Positions 62,607-64,000 of a stretch of 64,000 bases of DNA are shown piece after piece. The notes below the pieces were generated by a model that was not told the origin of the DNA, searched no databases, and was given only the letters and a program-made list of their open reading frames with translations. The DNA is from Hahellaceae bacterium (lineage in GTDB: Bacteria > Pseudomonadota > Gammaproteobacteria > Pseudomonadales > Oleiphilaceae). Within the stretch, counting starts at the first letter, position 1, and the number at the start of each line of letters is the position of its first letter. The position numbers were made by a program, and so were the translations under genes. The stretch spans positions 1 through 64,000 of the forward strand of contig JADGDV010000005.1 of assembly GCA_016744695.1 (NCBI GenBank), given 5' to 3'.

Positions 62607-62626
62607 GTCATTCCCGCGAAGATGAC
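62607..62626. repeat. Compact REP-type palindrome (GTCATTCCCGC family)
   Basis: GTCATTCCCGCGAAGATGAC is a short imperfect palindrome in the cobU/cobT gap, related to the longer element at 44233-44297. Confidence 0.5.
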
Positions 62627-62664
62627 TAACATAAGTAAGTCATTTCCTAAACAGAGAGTAAAGT

Positions 62665-63720
62665 ATGTCGTCTTGGTTTGAAGCCCCGTTTCCAGAGATT
62701 AATCTACTCGCGTTGAGTAAAGCAGAAGAACGACAGGGCACTTTAACTAAGCCTCCTGGCTCTTTAGGGTATTTAGAGCATATTGCTATTCAATTTGCTG
62801 GCTGGCAAGCAACCATTACTCCGACACCTGTGGCTAGAAAAACATCCATCGCTATTTTTGCGGCGGATCATGGCGTGGCTGATGAGGGTGTGTCTGCCTT
62901 TCCTCAGGCCGTAACGGTTGAGATGGTAAAGAATTTTGCACGGGGTGGTGCCGCTATTAGTGTATTGGCAAATCATCATGGTGCCGCGTTGCATATTATT
63001 AATGTGGGTACAGCAAATTCAGTAAAAGATATTCCTGATGTTGTTGATTATTCTGTTGCGAAAGGCACCGCAAATTTTTTAAAGCAGCCAGCAATGACGG
63101 AAGCTCAGTGCTTTGAAGCATTAACCGTGGGGCAGAGCGTCATTAAAGAAGTTATATCAGACGATACACAATTATTTGTCGGCGGCGAAATGGGTATTGC
63201 TAATACCAGCTCGGCAACGGCTATATGTTGTGCTTTACTTAACTATGACGTGAGTGAGCTTGTTGGCGCAGGAACAGGGCTTGATAATGCTTCTATAGAG
63301 CATAAGGCGCAGGTTATCGAGTCTGCTTTAAGTTTACATAATGTTGGCAGCGCTAAGCCTATTGATGTTTTGTGTGCCGTGGGTGGATTTGAAATTGCTG
63401 CATTAGCGGGTGCTTATATAGCCGCTGCTCAACGAGGCATACCTTCGTTAGTTGATGGTTTTATTACAACCGCCGCGGCTTTAGTTGCTTGTCGTTTGCG
63501 ACCTGAACTTAAGTCGTGGTTACTGTTTTCTCATCAGTCTGCAGAAAAAGGGCATCGCCTTGTTTTAGAGCATTTAGGTGTCAGGCCACTCTTATCGCTT
63601 GATATGAGGTTGGGTGAGGCAAGTGGAGCTGCCGTTTGTTTGCCTATTATTGATTCTGCTTTAGTGTTGCATGCCAATATGGCAACGTTTGAAGAAGCTC
63701 AAGTGCAGGATGGAACTTAA
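62665..63720 (+). CDS. cobT: Nicotinate-nucleotide:DMB phosphoribosyltransferase CobT
   Basis: 351 residues. RQGTLTKPPGSLGYLE at the start, FAADHGVADEGVSAFPQAVT, GGEMGIANTSSATA and GLDNASIEHKAQVI match CobT; it makes alpha-ribazole phosphate from dimethylbenzimidazole for the cobalamin lower ligand. AGAGAG-type ribosome-binding site ~10 bases upstream. Confidence 0.95.
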   Translation: MSSWFEAPFPEINLLALSKAEERQGTLTKPPGSLGYLEHIAIQFAGWQATITPTPVARKTSIAIFAADHGVADEGVSAFPQAVTVEMVKNFARGGAAISVLANHHGAALHIINVGTANSVKDIPDVVDYSVAKGTANFLKQPAMTEAQCFEALTVGQSVIKEVISDDTQLFVGGEMGIANTSSATAICCALLNYDVSELVGAGTGLDNASIEHKAQVIESALSLHNVGSAKPIDVLCAVGGFEIAALAGAYIAAAQRGIPSLVDGFITTAAALVACRLRPELKSWLLFSHQSAEKGHRLVLEHLGVRPLLSLDMRLGEASGAAVCLPIIDSALVLHANMATFEEAQVQDGT

Positions 63721-63784
63721 TTATTATCGCGCCAACGTAGGTGATCCTACAGGTGATTTTTTACTTGTTGAGGTTGTTTTTTAT

Positions 63785-64000
63785 ATGAGTGAATACCAGG
63801 AAACCATTATAGATTTACTTCGTCACGGGGAGCCTGTTGGTGGGCGACGGTTACGAGGTAGCCAAGATGACCCCTTATCAGACGAAGGCTGGACTCAAAT
63901 GCGAGCCGCAGTGGGTAATAATAGGCCTTGGCAGAAAATAATTAGTTCGCCTCTTAAGCGTTGCTCTGCATTTGCACAAGAGTTGGTGAATGTTAATAAC
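63785..64000 (+). CDS. cobC: Alpha-ribazole phosphatase-like histidine phosphatase (cut by window edge)
   Basis: 72 visible residues; the frame is open at the right edge. The N-terminus has IIDLLRHGEP with the phosphohistidine, then DDPLSDEGW and ISSPLKRCSAFAQ, the histidine phosphatase pattern. Position after cobU-cobT supports CobC, which dephosphorylates alpha-ribazole phosphate. An in-frame ATG at 63710 would overlap cobT and add 25 atypical residues; 63785 is preferred. Confidence 0.88.
   Translation, partial: MSEYQETIIDLLRHGEPVGGRRLRGSQDDPLSDEGWTQMRAAVGNNRPWQKIISSPLKRCSAFAQELVNVNN

Noticed and set aside
1-64000. CRISPR arrays, tRNA or rRNA genes, prophage or insertion sequences
   Set aside because: I looked for regularly spaced repeats, cloverleaf-like segments, integrases and transposases and found none.

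Overview
The window reads as one continuous piece of the chromosome of a moderately AT-rich gammaproteobacterium. Many genes belong to families typical of that class: RapA, TcdA, YaeQ, GlpE, YheU, YigZ, YaiI, a DUF2058 (YaiL-like) protein, PpnP, two CspA-type proteins, a DeaD-type helicase and a DTW-domain tRNA modifier. The mix (an NdvB-like beta-1,3-glucan synthase, a ~600-residue acyl-CoA dehydrogenase, several cation/proton antiporters) fits a marine or oil-associated Oceanospirillales/Alteromonadales-like organism, but nothing here fixes the genus. I see no tRNA, rRNA, CRISPR array, prophage or intact insertion sequence.

Layout. 1-2.8 kb: edge-truncated lytic transglycosylase, a small unknown protein, YigZ and an orphan ParA-type ATPase. 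2.9-9.7 kb: a tight six-gene operon RDD - SpoIIM-like - DUF4129 - DUF4350 - MoxR ATPase - DUF58, with ATGA overlaps and a terminator. 9.7-12.6 kb: DUF805, DUF1127 divergent from a LysR regulator, and a secreted metallopeptidase. 12.6-15.9 kb: a bufferin-type RiPP cluster (bufA precursor, bufB MNIO enzyme, bufC partner, DoxX protein) with an unannotated 43-residue HTH protein transcribed away from it and a secreted c-type cytochrome. 16-19.4 kb: small unknowns, GFA enzyme, MFS transporter, exported MsrA-MsrB fusion. 19.6-25 kb: two tandem spondin-domain exported proteins, a two-component system and a double periplasmic binding protein.

25.5-26.1 kb is a HigBA toxin-antitoxin pair whose toxin start region lies inside a REP-type palindrome. 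26-40.7 kb is mostly housekeeping on the minus strand (YaeQ, GlpE, RapA, phosphoglucomutase, DUF2058, crotonase), with a spermidine-synthase-like gene, a hydrolase and CinA on the plus strand and a 43-residue membrane protein. 40.8-45.3 kb holds two cold-shock protein genes, a DEAD-box helicase, a double-thioredoxin/GST protein and PpnP. 45.6-53 kb is a plus-strand run with a cation/proton antiporter, CBS proteins, hydrolase, exonuclease, GNAT, tRNA modifier and oxidoreductase. 53-59 kb is a low-complexity protein, a second antiporter, TcdA, a Nudix CoA pyrophosphatase and an acyl-CoA dehydrogenase. 59.4-64 kb is the glucan synthase followed by cobU, cobT and the start of cobC.

Most notable: (i) the HigB toxin that appears to take its ribosome-binding site, TTG start and first ~27 residues from a REP element; (ii) two minus-strand intrinsic terminators with no gene in front of them, suggesting small RNAs (near 59.2 kb and 44.7 kb); (iii) the bufferin cluster with an ECF-like promoter, an operator-like dyad and a divergent HTH microprotein; (iv) paired spondin proteins beside a two-component system; (v) at least four palindromic repeat types scattered between genes. 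All functions are inferred from motifs read by eye; no database search was run.
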